A stretch of 64,000 nt of DNA from Bacteroidota bacterium (GTDB lineage: Bacteria > Bacteroidota > Bacteroidia > AKYH767-A > 2013-40CM-41-45). A model generated the notes under the pieces. It was not told the DNA's origin and ran no database searches. It worked only from the letters and a program-made list of their open reading frames with translations. The stretch spans positions 1 to 64,000 of the forward strand of contig JADKKE010000003.1 of the NCBI GenBank assembly GCA_016720655.1. Reading direction: 5' to 3'. Below are positions 8,901 to 17,228 of the stretch, piece after piece. Numbering within the stretch: position 1 is the first letter of the stretch; every line of letters starts with the position of its first letter. The position numbers and the translations under genes are program-made.

Positions 8901-10448
8901 TACAATGTTGTCGTTTACCCTATACCAACATCAGCATTCATTCTGCCGGCTAATGCTTGTATCGGCGAACCTTTCGCAGTTACGTATAATGGAACAGGAA
9001 TTCCTGCATCAACCTATGCCTGGAATTTCGGTAACGCATCGTTAATTTCCGGTTCTGGTCAGGGACCTTACATGCTGGTATCACAACAAGCTGGCAACCC
9101 TTCCATTTCACTCACGGTTACTCAAAACGGTTGTGTGTCGCCACCAACAGCACATTCAATTAATATCGTTGGTTTACCTGTAGCGAATGCAGGCATTGAT
9201 AAAGCAGCATGTTCAGGAGCAACCGTTGCTCTGGGTTCTGCCAATGTTGCCGGAAACACATATCAATGGACTCCTTCCAATGGTTTAACAGATCCTACCT
9301 TGGCAAATCCGGGTTGTGTTGTAACAAACCTTGGTGCCGGCACAAACTCTGCAGCCTACATCTTAACCGTTACGAGTAGTTTCGGTTGTGTGAATATGGA
9401 TACAGTAGTTGTACAAGCACACGCAATTCCTGCGGCGATTTATGATCCACTGGCACCTCAGTGTTTAAAAGACAACAGCTTCTTATTTAAAGCAAGCGGA
9501 AATATTTTTTCCGGTGTTACCTATGACTGGAATTTTGGCGCAGCATCGAATCCTGGAAGTAGTACACAACAGAATCCGGACGCAGTGACTTATTCGAGTG
9601 TCGGAACACATTATGTCACTTTAAAATCTACATACAATGGTTGTCCGGGACCAAACTACACCGATTCTGTAGTTGTCCTCGCAATGCCGGTTGCTGATTT
9701 TGTTCCCGAAGTATTGAATGGATGTGAGCCTCTTGAAGTTCCTTTCATTAATGCAAGCAGTAGTAACAGTGCATCTTTCTCCTGGAATTATTTCGATGGC
9801 CAGAGTGATACTGTTCAGACGCCATTACACACATTCGAACATGCCGGAGTCTATTCAGTATCCTTAATTTCAACAACTGCTGAAGGATGTCGGGCGGATA
9901 CACTTCTTCCAGATCTCATCACTGTTTATCCTACTCCGATTGCATCCTTTGTACCGGAACCAGGTGTGACTACAATTTGGCAGCCTGTTATTTATTTCGA
10001 TAACAATACTGTCCATGGAAATCAATATCAATGGATATTTGGTGACAGTAGTGGATCAGAACTCAAAAACCCATCACACACATACACAGAAGTTGGCGCG
10101 TATGAAGTCGTGCTGATGACTTCCACACAATATGGATGCAGGGATACAGTTCGTGGAATTGTGAGAATAGAATACGGCTTCAACTTTTATGTACCAACTG
10201 CTTTCACACCAAACAATGATGGTGTCAACGATTATTTCCAGGGTTATGGAACGTATATTAAATTATACGATATGGGTATTTATAATCGATGGGGTTTGTT
10301 GATTTATCATACGACAGATTACTCAAAACCATGGGATGGGAAGATCAGTCAGGAAGTTCAATCCGATGTGTATGTTTACAAAATCAGAGTCGTTGATCAA
10401 AACGATGAGGTACATAACTATATCGGAAAAGTGACCGTGGTTCGGTAA
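5928..10448 (+). CDS. Giant secreted NIDO/PKD-repeat protein with gliding-associated (CHU_C) C-terminus
   Basis: 1506 residues. Order: signal peptide (to about residue 25); a Gly/Ser-rich segment; a nidogen-like (NIDO) domain at about 125-305 (FINNNGNVSV, APFWGDVDTR, YTLTPTHLIVQWEDVGYF); a canonical PKD domain at about 420-500 (YSWNFGDG); then seven PKD-like modules of 83-84 residues whose core Trp codons fall at residues 531, 615, 698, 782, 865, 949 and 1032. These are followed by more divergent PKD-like modules (about 1060-1415) and a CHU_C domain at about 1420-1506 (PTAFTPNNDGVNDYF, YNRWGLLIY, YVYKIRVVD). CHU_C domains direct export by the type IX system. Likely role is surface adhesion or matrix; no catalytic domain is visible. 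A strong terminator follows. Confidence 0.9.
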   Translation: MSQRKYLIAVCALFLFLFAGRQSFAQIDVRTIDMNKVNQDKVDGKLNGTERYVNYQANPNPFPFQPGGVSRNGSNGNSQSSAFGCNCWIPRDASWQICEFDGSGGSGGPGVAPDYRNDDWSTVAIILPFQFCLYGRNIDTIFINNNGNVSVDAPYSTFSADTFASPNFVMIAPFWGDVDTRGATSGLVYYTLTPTHLIVQWEDVGYFSSHTDLLNTFQLIMTDGNDPILGPGANVSFCYKDMQWTTGDASGGSGGFGGTAATVGVNLGNGTDFFQVGLFDQLGGAYDGPNGARDGIDALDNQSFIINACNSGSNVPPIINSLQACDTLKVCLGDTLIINANYLSPEPTQVTTASVSSLMTGITTLAALPGNIAFLSVQIIGLPSNLGMNLIDLRGTDNGVPARTTITHVVIQVLQSPTASYTYAPLSPITAGTNVTFTNTSTGTGATYSWNFGDGSLTSALQNPTHTYSTGGTYDCVLTVTNANGCQETFTQQIVVTQCGTASLTTTNVCQGTGALITYTGTPAPAGAFAWNFHGGTVVSGTGAGPYTVTWNTSGTFNVDVTVTQAGCGPVTATQAITIFATPTASITATAALCTGQINTINFNGTAGAGAGYAWNFAGGNVSSGSGSGPYSVQWSTAGNYQLQLIVTENGCRDTATFAVLVNAIPTSPFTATPSVCAGSPVTVTYTGNAPAAANYTWGFDGGTIVAGSGQGPYTLVWNSAGSHQLSLTVAQNGCTSTPSNATVTVNPIPNASITATPAVCVGQSNAINFNGTAGAGAGYTWNFGSGTVGSGSGSGPYAVSWNTAGAQQVQVVVTENGCRDTAVFAVQVNAIPTSSFTVTPSVCAGSPVAVNYTGTAAAGSGYTWNFNGATVASGAGQGPYSLVWNSAGAYTVSLTVTENGCVSAPSSRPVTINAIPDAAIGATPAVCIGQANTINFTGTALAGASYSWSFGTGTVNSGSGAGPYSVQWGAAGNEPLKVIVTQNGCTDSAFYNVVVYPIPTSAFILPANACIGEPFAVTYNGTGIPASTYAWNFGNASLISGSGQGPYMLVSQQAGNPSISLTVTQNGCVSPPTAHSINIVGLPVANAGIDKAACSGATVALGSANVAGNTYQWTPSNGLTDPTLANPGCVVTNLGAGTNSAAYILTVTSSFGCVNMDTVVVQAHAIPAAIYDPLAPQCLKDNSFLFKASGNIFSGVTYDWNFGAASNPGSSTQQNPDAVTYSSVGTHYVTLKSTYNGCPGPNYTDSVVVLAMPVADFVPEVLNGCEPLEVPFINASSSNSASFSWNYFDGQSDTVQTPLHTFEHAGVYSVSLISTTAEGCRADTLLPDLITVYPTPIASFVPEPGVTTIWQPVIYFDNNTVHGNQYQWIFGDSSGSELKNPSHTYTEVGAYEVVLMTSTQYGCRDTVRGIVRIEYGFNFYVPTAFTPNNDGVNDYFQGYGTYIKLYDMGIYNRWGLLIYHTTDYSKPWDGKISQEVQSDVYVYKIRVVDQNDEVHNYIGKVTVVR
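7430..9175 (+). repeat. Higher-order tandem repeat inside the giant PKD gene (dimer unit 501 bp)
   Basis: Conserved TGG (Trp) codons at 7518, 7770, 8019, 8271, 8520, 8772 and 9021 are spaced 252, 249, 252, 249, 252 and 249 bp. Alternate modules also differ consistently: one type carries IPTSxFTxTPSVCAGSPV, the other IPxASITATPAVCxGQxN. The unit of duplication is therefore a two-domain block of 167 residues, about 3.5 copies. Confidence 0.85.
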
Positions 10449-10470
10449 AAATCTAATTCATAATTTTTCA

Positions 10471-10506
10471 AAAAGGGAGGATGCTCAGGCATTCTCCCTT
10501 TTTTTC
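10471..10506 (+). terminator. Rho-independent terminator after the giant PKD gene
   Basis: AAAGGGAGgATGC pairs with GCATtCTCCCTTT around a TCAG loop, followed by a T tract. It begins 22 nt after the stop. Confidence 0.85.
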
Positions 10507-10639
10507 GTGCCTGATTTTTAGGTAAAGATTAAATGGGCTATGGAATTCAATTTCTTTTTGCATCCATGCTTCAACAGCGTCCATTTTTCAAAATGCTGTT
10601 AATGTTTCCAAACAGATTTAACCTTAAAAAATCATTCGT

Positions 10640-12049
10640 ATGAAAAAGAACAGCATGTTTCTGTTGGCTTTTGTTCCCGGTCTTGTTGCCGGAGCCGGTC
10701 TTGTCATTGCCTTCCATGAAAACCCTGAAGTGGAACAGAGAGAATCCCAAACACGTATTGAAAAACCATTTGTTCGAAATGAAGAAACAAAGCCAACAGC
10801 CCCTGAAGTAACATTGGCAATGAAGCCGGCCACTCCCAAAGTAAAAGGAGATGATAAGGGTTGTGTTTTTAAAACTGTTTTTGGTGAAGAATCTTCTGAC
10901 AACAATTTTATTTACAAGACGCCACTGAAGGTTAAAACGTCAATTGAGGAAGCGCTGAGCTGGATTGCGGAAGCTCAATCTGAGAGCGGAGGATGGGGTG
11001 CCGGAACTCATTCAAATCAGAATATTATGGATCCACATGCAGTTCATTCAGATCCGGCCACAACTGCAATGGTTGCGATGTCAATCCTTCGATGCGGCAG
11101 CACAGTTGAGACCGGACCGTATGCTTCACATTTGAAAAAAGCACTCAATTATCTCCTGAAGCAAGTGGAGGCATCGACTCAGAATTCACTCAACATCACT
11201 TCAGAGACGGGCACTCAGCCTCAAATTAAGCTCGGACAAAACATTGATGTTGTTCTCACCTCACAGTTTCTCACAAATGTTCTTGATGAACTTGGCAATG
11301 ACAATGCACTGAGGAACCGAGTTAAGCGATGCAACCAGATTTGCATATCAAAAATTCAAAAAGGTCAAACCGAAGCGGGAAGTTTGCAGGGTGCCGGATG
11401 GGCAGGTGTTTTGCAAAGCTCTTTTGCAACAAATGCATTGGAGACAGCGAAAGATAAAGGAATGGACGTTGATGAAAAAAAACTGACCCGAGCAAAGGAA
11501 TATCAAAAAAGTAATTTCGATGTTACTACAAATAATGCAGCAACAGAAGATGCAGCGGGAGTCGTTTTGTATTCTGTTTCCGGTTCCGGACGTGCCAGTG
11601 CGAAAGAGGCGCGTAAGGCGAAAGATGTTATCGAGAAAGCAAAGCAGGAAAACAAACTTGATAAAGCAGCTCCCGTATCGATTGACAATTTAAAGAAAGC
11701 CGGAATGAGTGAATCAGAAGCTTTGCGTTATGGTTCTGCCTATAAAATTAATGTTGCCGCTAACGAACAGGCACAACAAGACAATGTCATGAGTGGATTT
11801 GGAAGCAATGGCGGAGAAGAATTTCTGAGTTATTTGCAGACCGGTGAAGGACTGATCATGAGTAAAGACCAGGCCTGGAAATCCTGGTACGATAATATTA
11901 GCGGACGTCTTGTACGGATCCAAAATAATGACGGGAGCTGGAACGGACACCATTGTATAACAAGCCCGGTTTTCTGTACAGCTACCTCTCTGCTTATTCT
12001 CGCAGTGAACAATGATGTAAGCAAATTGGTATCCCTGGGTGGAAAATGA
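10640..12049 (+). CDS. Exported alpha/alpha-toroid (prenyltransferase/squalene-oxidase repeat-like) protein
   Basis: 469 residues with an N-terminal hydrophobic segment (about residues 5-24) that could be a signal peptide or anchor, then a charged Pro/Glu/Lys linker to about residue 75. Two QW-like repeats typical of terpenoid-cyclase toroids are visible: AQSESGGWG (about 112-120) and IQNNDGSWNG near the C-terminus, the latter followed by a helix (TATSLLILAV). Helical segments fill the space between. No DxDD motif of class II terpene cyclases is present, so catalysis is doubtful. Uncharacterised proteins with such repeats occur in other bacteria. The gene is bounded by terminators on both sides, so it is probably monocistronic. 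Specific function unknown. Confidence 0.6.
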   Translation: MKKNSMFLLAFVPGLVAGAGLVIAFHENPEVEQRESQTRIEKPFVRNEETKPTAPEVTLAMKPATPKVKGDDKGCVFKTVFGEESSDNNFIYKTPLKVKTSIEEALSWIAEAQSESGGWGAGTHSNQNIMDPHAVHSDPATTAMVAMSILRCGSTVETGPYASHLKKALNYLLKQVEASTQNSLNITSETGTQPQIKLGQNIDVVLTSQFLTNVLDELGNDNALRNRVKRCNQICISKIQKGQTEAGSLQGAGWAGVLQSSFATNALETAKDKGMDVDEKKLTRAKEYQKSNFDVTTNNAATEDAAGVVLYSVSGSGRASAKEARKAKDVIEKAKQENKLDKAAPVSIDNLKKAGMSESEALRYGSAYKINVAANEQAQQDNVMSGFGSNGGEEFLSYLQTGEGLIMSKDQAWKSWYDNISGRLVRIQNNDGSWNGHHCITSPVFCTATSLLILAVNNDVSKLVSLGGK

Positions 12050-12077
12050 AATTTAAAGAAGTATAAATTATTTTGAT

Positions 12078-12112
12078 AGAAGCAGGACCCAAACCCTGCT
12101 TCTTCCTTTTTA
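12078..12112 (+). terminator. Rho-independent terminator after the toroid protein gene
   Basis: AGAAGCAGG (12078-12086) and CCTGCTTCT (12095-12103) form a 9-bp stem with an 8-nt loop, followed by TCCTTTTTAT. Confidence 0.85.
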
Positions 12113-12232
12113 TACGATTTACGAATGATTCCTGATCAATTCAATTAAAAAGCAGCCTTTGTACAGGCTGTCAGAATCAGGGTTTTGCCTCCTTCATCGC
12201 TGATTCTGCTGGTTTTACACCTTGAAAATCAC

Positions 12233-12240
12233 TACCTTCG
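12233..12240 (+). promoter_or_regulatory. Promoter -7 box of the ABC-F gene
   Basis: TACCTTCG, a common variant of TAnnTTTG in Bacteroidota, ends 21 nt before the ATG at 12262. No clear -33 partner. Confidence 0.4.
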
Positions 12241-12261
12241 CGGCCTTCTAAATTCAAGCAA

Positions 12262-13896
12262 ATGATCTCGGTTTCCAATCTCTCCCTTCGTTACGGCAAA
12301 CGCGTTTTATTCGAAGAAGTGAATATTAAATTCACTCCGGGTAATTGTTACGGCATTATCGGAGCAAACGGAGCCGGAAAGTCGACTTTTTTAAAAATTC
12401 TATCCGGTGAAATTGATCCAAGTACTGGTCAGGTTCACATTACGCCAGGCGAACGGATGAGTGTATTGAGTCAAAATCACTTTGCTTTTGATGCACATCC
12501 TGTTTTGCAAACAGTGATGATGGGTAATAAAACGCTTTGGACCGTGATGCATGAAAAGGATGCCATCTATGCAAAGCCGGATTTTAATGATGATGATGGA
12601 CATCGTGCTGCAGAACTGGAACATCAGTTTGCAGAGATGAATGGATGGGACGCTGAAAGTGATGCCGCAAGTTTGCTGAGCAGCCTGGGAGTAAAGGAAG
12701 AATATCATCAGGTTCTGATGGGTGAACTGAATGGTAAAGATAAGGTTCGAGTACTACTGGCTCAGGCATTGTTTGGTAATCCGGACATCCTTTTGTTGGA
12801 TGAGCCTACGAATGATCTCGACGTTGATACCATTGGCTGGCTCGAGAATTTTCTTGCTGATTTTCAAAACACAGTAATTGTGGTATCTCACGACAGGCAC
12901 TTCCTGGATGCCGTGTGTACTCATGTTTCGGATATTGATTTTAAACGGATTACTACATACACAGGAAACTATTCGTTTTGGTATGAATCCAGTCAGCTCG
13001 CTTTGCGTCAACGCTCGGATCAGAATAAAAAAATTGAAGACAAGAGAAAAGAACTTCAGGAATTTGTTGAACGTTTCAGTGCGAATGCATCTAAATCCAG
13101 ACAGGCAACGAGCAGAAAGAAATTACTTGAAAAACTGGTGGTCGATGATATTCAACCATCGAACAGAAAATATCCGGGGATCATTTTCCGTGCTGAGCGG
13201 GACTGTGGTGATCAAATTCTAACGGTTGAGCACTTGGGTAAATCTTCTCCCGAAGGAACTACATTGTTCAACGATATTTCATTCACTCTCACCAAAGGCG
13301 ATAAAGTAGCGGTACTTTCAAAAGACCACTCTGCGATTTCAACATTCTTTGAAATTCTCATGGGGGAATCAAAAGCGGATCAGGGTACTTTTGCGTGGGG
13401 AAGTACAATTTCCCGTGCTTATTTGCCCAACGACAATGCAAAATATTTTGGCGATGATTTGAATTTGATCGACTGGTTACGTCAATTTTCAAAAGACAAA
13501 GACGAAACTTTCATTCGTGGATTTCTTGGGAAAATGTTATTCTCCGGCGAAGAGACCTTGAAAAAATCAAATGTATTATCCGGAGGTGAAAAAGTACGTT
13601 GCATGCTTTCACGAATGATGCAGGTAAACGCAAATTGTCTCATTCTCGACGAGCCTACAAACCACCTTGATCTCGAATCCATCACTGCGTTTAACAATGC
13701 AATGAAAGACTGGAAACACATCGCATTGTTTACCACTCATGACCATACGTTTGCGGAATCTGTTGCCAACAGAATTATTGAGCTCACACCATCCGGAATA
13801 ATTGATAAGCGGATGAGTTTTGATGAATATATTTCTGATGAAAACATTAAAACACTTCGTGAAAAAATGTATCCTGAATCCCTTGTAATAGGATAA
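12262..13896 (+). CDS. ABC-F family ATPase, YbiT-like, with one degenerate nucleotide site
   Basis: 544 residues, two ABC ATPase domains without membrane segments: a ribosome-associated ABC-F protein by family. NBD1 has an intact Walker A (GANGAGKST, 34-42) and Walker B (ILLLDEPTND), but its signature is LNGKD (156-160) instead of LSGGE. NBD2 has an intact LSGGE (439-443) and LILDEPTNHLD, but its P-loop position reads LSKDHSAIST (352-361) with no GKS/T. Because nucleotide sites form from one domain's P-loop and the other's signature, one site is complete and the other doubly degenerate. A linker rich in Lys/Arg (about 250-300) matches the ABC-F interdomain arm. Possible role in relieving stalled translation; antibiotic resistance is not indicated. 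Confidence 0.88.
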   Translation: MISVSNLSLRYGKRVLFEEVNIKFTPGNCYGIIGANGAGKSTFLKILSGEIDPSTGQVHITPGERMSVLSQNHFAFDAHPVLQTVMMGNKTLWTVMHEKDAIYAKPDFNDDDGHRAAELEHQFAEMNGWDAESDAASLLSSLGVKEEYHQVLMGELNGKDKVRVLLAQALFGNPDILLLDEPTNDLDVDTIGWLENFLADFQNTVIVVSHDRHFLDAVCTHVSDIDFKRITTYTGNYSFWYESSQLALRQRSDQNKKIEDKRKELQEFVERFSANASKSRQATSRKKLLEKLVVDDIQPSNRKYPGIIFRAERDCGDQILTVEHLGKSSPEGTTLFNDISFTLTKGDKVAVLSKDHSAISTFFEILMGESKADQGTFAWGSTISRAYLPNDNAKYFGDDLNLIDWLRQFSKDKDETFIRGFLGKMLFSGEETLKKSNVLSGGEKVRCMLSRMMQVNANCLILDEPTNHLDLESITAFNNAMKDWKHIALFTTHDHTFAESVANRIIELTPSGIIDKRMSFDEYISDENIKTLREKMYPESLVIG

Positions 13897-13932
13897 GACC
13901 TGGATTTTTTCTGTCAATCAAATGGAAATTCG

Positions 13933-14430
13933 ATGAGACCGGAATATGTAAAGAAGATTGAGCAGGCAAAACTTCAGCGGAAAGAAAATAAATCTTTTTT
14001 TGATCGCCTGAAAAAGAAGCGTCCGCATGATCTTGACCGGACGACGAATGATCTTCATGATCTTGCTTTTGAGCAAATCGATTGTTTGCAATGTGCAAAT
14101 TGTTGTCGCACAACAGGTCCCTTGTTAAGGGGAAAAGACATCGATAACCTTGCCGGGCACTTCAGAATTCGTCCTGCTGATTTTACAGAAAAATATTTAC
14201 GCATCGACGAAGACAAGGATTATGTTTTTAAGTCAATGCCTTGTCCCTTCCTAGGTGGCGACAATTACTGTTCTGTGTACAGCGATAGACCAGGGGCTTG
14301 CAGGGATTATCCTCACACACAACAAAGGGATATTCGTCAGAAGCTGGACATTACATTCGAGAATACTTTGATTTGTCCGGCTGTTGCAGAGGTTGTTGAA
14401 GGCTTAAAAAAAACCTATGAAAAAAAATAG
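13933..14430 (+). CDS. YkgJ family cysteine-cluster protein
   Basis: 165 residues containing the CxxCxxCC-type cluster CLQCANCCRTTGP and later MPCPFLGGDNYCSVYSDRPGACRDYP, the pattern of the YkgJ/PF03692 family, thought to bind zinc or an Fe-S cluster. The biochemical role is unknown. It follows the ABC-F gene by 36 nt on the same strand, so co-transcription is possible. The N-terminus is basic and shows no signal peptide: cytoplasmic. Confidence 0.85.
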   Translation: MRPEYVKKIEQAKLQRKENKSFFDRLKKKRPHDLDRTTNDLHDLAFEQIDCLQCANCCRTTGPLLRGKDIDNLAGHFRIRPADFTEKYLRIDEDKDYVFKSMPCPFLGGDNYCSVYSDRPGACRDYPHTQQRDIRQKLDITFENTLICPAVAEVVEGLKKTYEKK

Positions 14431-14573
14431 TAAACCCAGAATCAATGAAATCCGTTTTCTGGCAGATTTTGAAATGGATTTGTTTCTGAATTAACAAAAT
14501 ACCTGGTTGACTTTTTGTCAATTTTCATTAAATTTCGGATTATTTCGCCGTAGAAAAAGCCTTATTTCATTCC

Positions 14574-16891
14574 ATGCTAAAGAATCTTCTTCCTATGTCC
14601 CTTTCATCGAGAACCAGAAACAATGCAGGTTTCCCTATCGCTATTCTTTTCGTCCTCTTGTTGTGCGGGAATTTGCAACTGATGGCTGCTGTAGAGCCTA
14701 CAATTCCGGCAACATTTTTCACAGCAAGTGGAGCCAATTGGAATGAAATAGACTTAAGCTGGATTCCGGGTGACGGCACGCGGCGACTTGTTGTGGCTTC
14801 TGCTGATGTGCCGGTTAGTATTTCTCCTACGGATGGACTTTCCTACGGTGCAGCAACAAATTTTGGCTCAGGCTCCAATCTGGGTAATGGAAATTACGTT
14901 GTCTACAACAGCAACGGTACCAATGTAACGGTGTCGGGTTTGAACGGCGGAGTGCATTATTATTTTGCAGTCTTTGAATTTAACGGTACAGGAATTGGCA
15001 CCAATTATCTTACAAGCATATTTGCCACAGCAGATACTTTTGCCACAGGAATCGCCTTGTCAGTCTTGATTTCTGATTCAAGTTTTTGTTCCGGAGAAAG
15101 CGCGATTCTCGAAGCGCATGGTGCCCCGGATTATGTTTGGTCTCCGGGAACAGGTTTATCAAGTACAACAGATTCGGTGATCACAGCATCCCCAACAGGG
15201 ACTCTTACATATACAGTGTTGGCTTCTGATCAGGCAGGCTGTCAGGTATCTGCACGATTTACGCTTACTGTGAATTCAGTGCCTGTAGTGAACCTTGGCA
15301 ATTTTTCAGATATCTGCATTAACGGTGCCGCCTTCACACTTTCAGGAGGTAGCCCGGTGGGAGGAACATATAGCGGACCTGGAGTGAATTCAGGAGTTTT
15401 TAATCCTCCGAATGCCGGCAGCGGTATTCATACAATAACTTATTCCTATACAAATGCTCAAGGTTGTTCCTCGGCTGACAGTTCTACAATCCGCGTGAAT
15501 AGTTTACCGGTTGTGAACCTGTCTTCATTTTTATCTACCTGTGTAAATGCAGCAGCATTTAATTTGACAGGAGGTACACCCGGTGGTGGTTTTTATAGCG
15601 GACCCGGCGTGAGCGCAGGATTCTTCAATCCTACAACTGCAGGTGTCGGAACACATTCTATTATTTACTCTTATACAAATGTTCAAGGGTGTACTTCAAT
15701 GGATTCATCCACGATCACGGTAAATGATTTGCCGGTTGTTTCACTTTCTTCCTTTCCTTCAGTTTGTATAGACGCAACTCCATACGCCTTGAGTGGTGGG
15801 CTTCCTTCTGGCGGGGCCTACAGTGGTCCGGGCGTTTCTTCAGGATCGTTCAATCCATCAGCAGCCGGATCCGGAAACCAGTTGATCACCTATTCTTATA
15901 CCGATGCCAACGGATGTTCTGCTTCAGCATTGTCTTCGATATTTGTGAACAGTCTACCAACAGTAGACGTTGGTCCTTTCGCGGATGTTTGCATCAATAC
16001 TGCGTCATTCACATTGAGTAGTGGTACTCCTTCAGGAGGCTTGTACAGTGGAACAGGTGTGAACAACGATTCTCTGTTCTCCGCAGCAGTGGCAAATACA
16101 GGTTCACATGTGATATCCTATACGTATACTGATGCAAATGGATGTGTTAATCATGATTCGTCAGAAATTCAGGTCAACGCATTGCCTGTCGTGACACAAT
16201 CCTCATTCGCGGCCGTGTGTGCCAATACCGGTCCGGTTGCACTCACAGGTGGAAGTCCATCCGGAGGTCATTACAGTGGCACTGCTGTTAGCGGTACAAC
16301 TTTTTTTACCGGAATTGCAGGAGCAGGTACACACACCATAACATATACTTACACGGATGCAAACTCCTGTACGAACACAGCTACAACTCCGATCCAGGTA
16401 AATCCAGTTCCACAACCGAACTTGGGGCCGGATACAACTGTATGTGCAGAAACAAATGTTTTGCTTACTGCAGGAAATAATTTTTCAAGCTATGTTTGGT
16501 CTACAGGTCAGAATACACCCTCCATTACCATCGATTCTACAAACCACGGACTCACTACTTTTCCGGTCATTCTTATTGTTACCAATTCATTTGCATGTGC
16601 TAACCGGGATACTATTCGAGTTACGTTTACACCTTGTTCAGGAATTGAGAATGAACCTCAATGGATGAATACAGTTCATGTGTATCCCAACCCATCCTCA
16701 TCGTATTTTACTATTGAGTACACTTTTCCTATACACATCGAAATCTTCGATTCGAAAGGAAGTCTCTGGAAATACATTTATTGAATGAGAAGCGCTTCAC
16801 TTTTGGAAAGAACTATTCGTCGGGTATTTATTTTGTTACACTTACTTCCGGTAAAGAAACAAGGACATTAAAGTTGCTTAAGCAAGAATAA
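14574..16891 (+). CDS. Secreted Fn3/Ig-repeat protein with T9SS sorting domain, frameshifted near the C-terminus
   Basis: The first frame (14574-16784, 736 residues) has a signal-type N-terminus (about 20-40), a fibronectin-III-like domain to about residue 160 (GGVHYYFAVFEFNG) and five Ig-like repeats of 75-76 residues. It then enters a type A T9SS sorting domain (VYPNPSSSYFTIEY... IEIFDSKGS) and hits a stop at 16784. The rest of that domain (FGKNYSSGIYFVTLTSGK ... TLKLLKQE) continues in another frame to a stop at 16891. Adding one base near 16752-16762 rejoins the frames. Without it the protein would lack a complete export/anchoring signal. Sequencing error or true mutation cannot be separated here. 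Confidence 0.82.
15300..16420 (+). repeat. Five tandem Ig-like repeats (225-228 bp) in the T9SS protein gene
   Basis: The YSGPGV/YSGTGV motif recurs with its Ser codon at 15372, 15597, 15822, 16047 and 16275, i.e. spacings of 225, 225, 225 and 228 bp. Each unit ends in an SYTNAQGC/TYTDANGC-type motif. Confidence 0.85.
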
Positions 16892-17158
16892 TTTTTTTTC
16901 TTTTTGCAGAGAGGCGAAAGCCAAGTGAAATTCAAGAGGCCTTTGCATTGCATTGGTCGCGGTTTCAACAAGCTGGTTCCTTTTAAATTGTGAGTACCCT
17001 TGCATTGGCAGTCCACTTTGAATTGGGACATTGACATTTATCACAACCGTTGGTGTCGGCACGACAATCAAATGACTTTCGTCATATTTTTGATATTTAT
17101 TTCTCTGCTTGATTGAGCGGGCTGCTTCAAACACATTCACACAATTAATGAATTCATG

Positions 17159-17173
17159 ATTGATACGATCAAT
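17159..17173. promoter_or_regulatory. FNR-box-like palindrome upstream of the Crp/Fnr gene
   Basis: ATTGAT-ACG-ATCAAT, a perfect 6-bp inverted repeat with a 3-nt spacer. It resembles an FNR box (TTGAT-N4-ATCAA) but is one base shorter. It lies just upstream of the -33 region of the regulator's promoter, where autoregulation would be plausible (inference). Confidence 0.45.
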
Positions 17174-17187
17174 TTTCTTCGAAATCG

Positions 17188-17216
17188 TTGAGCGTTCATA
17201 TTTATCATTAATTTTG
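17188..17216 (+). promoter_or_regulatory. Promoter of the Crp/Fnr gene
   Basis: TTG at 17188-17190 and TAATTTTG at 17209-17216 with an 18-nt spacer. The box ends 12 nt before the ATG, so the leader would be only a few nucleotides. Confidence 0.5.
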
Positions 17217-17228
17217 AGTTTGAGGTAA

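Larger units (their letters stand above)
16892..17228. other. Intergenic region before the Crp/Fnr gene
   Basis: 337 nt. An open frame of 90 codons on the minus strand (16868-17140) has no recognisable family or promoter and is not called. The right end holds a palindrome (17159-17173) and a promoter (17188-17216). Confidence 0.5.

Noticed and set aside
7430..9175. CRISPR array or assembly duplication to explain the long repeat in the PKD gene
   Set aside because: Repeat units are in-frame protein domains of 249-252 bp with divergent sequence, not short direct repeats with unique spacers, and copies differ enough to exclude a simple assembly artefact.
16868..17140. 90-codon minus-strand open frame before the Crp/Fnr gene
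   Set aside because: Overlaps the frameshifted C-terminus of the T9SS gene, shows no motif and no start region, so probably chance.
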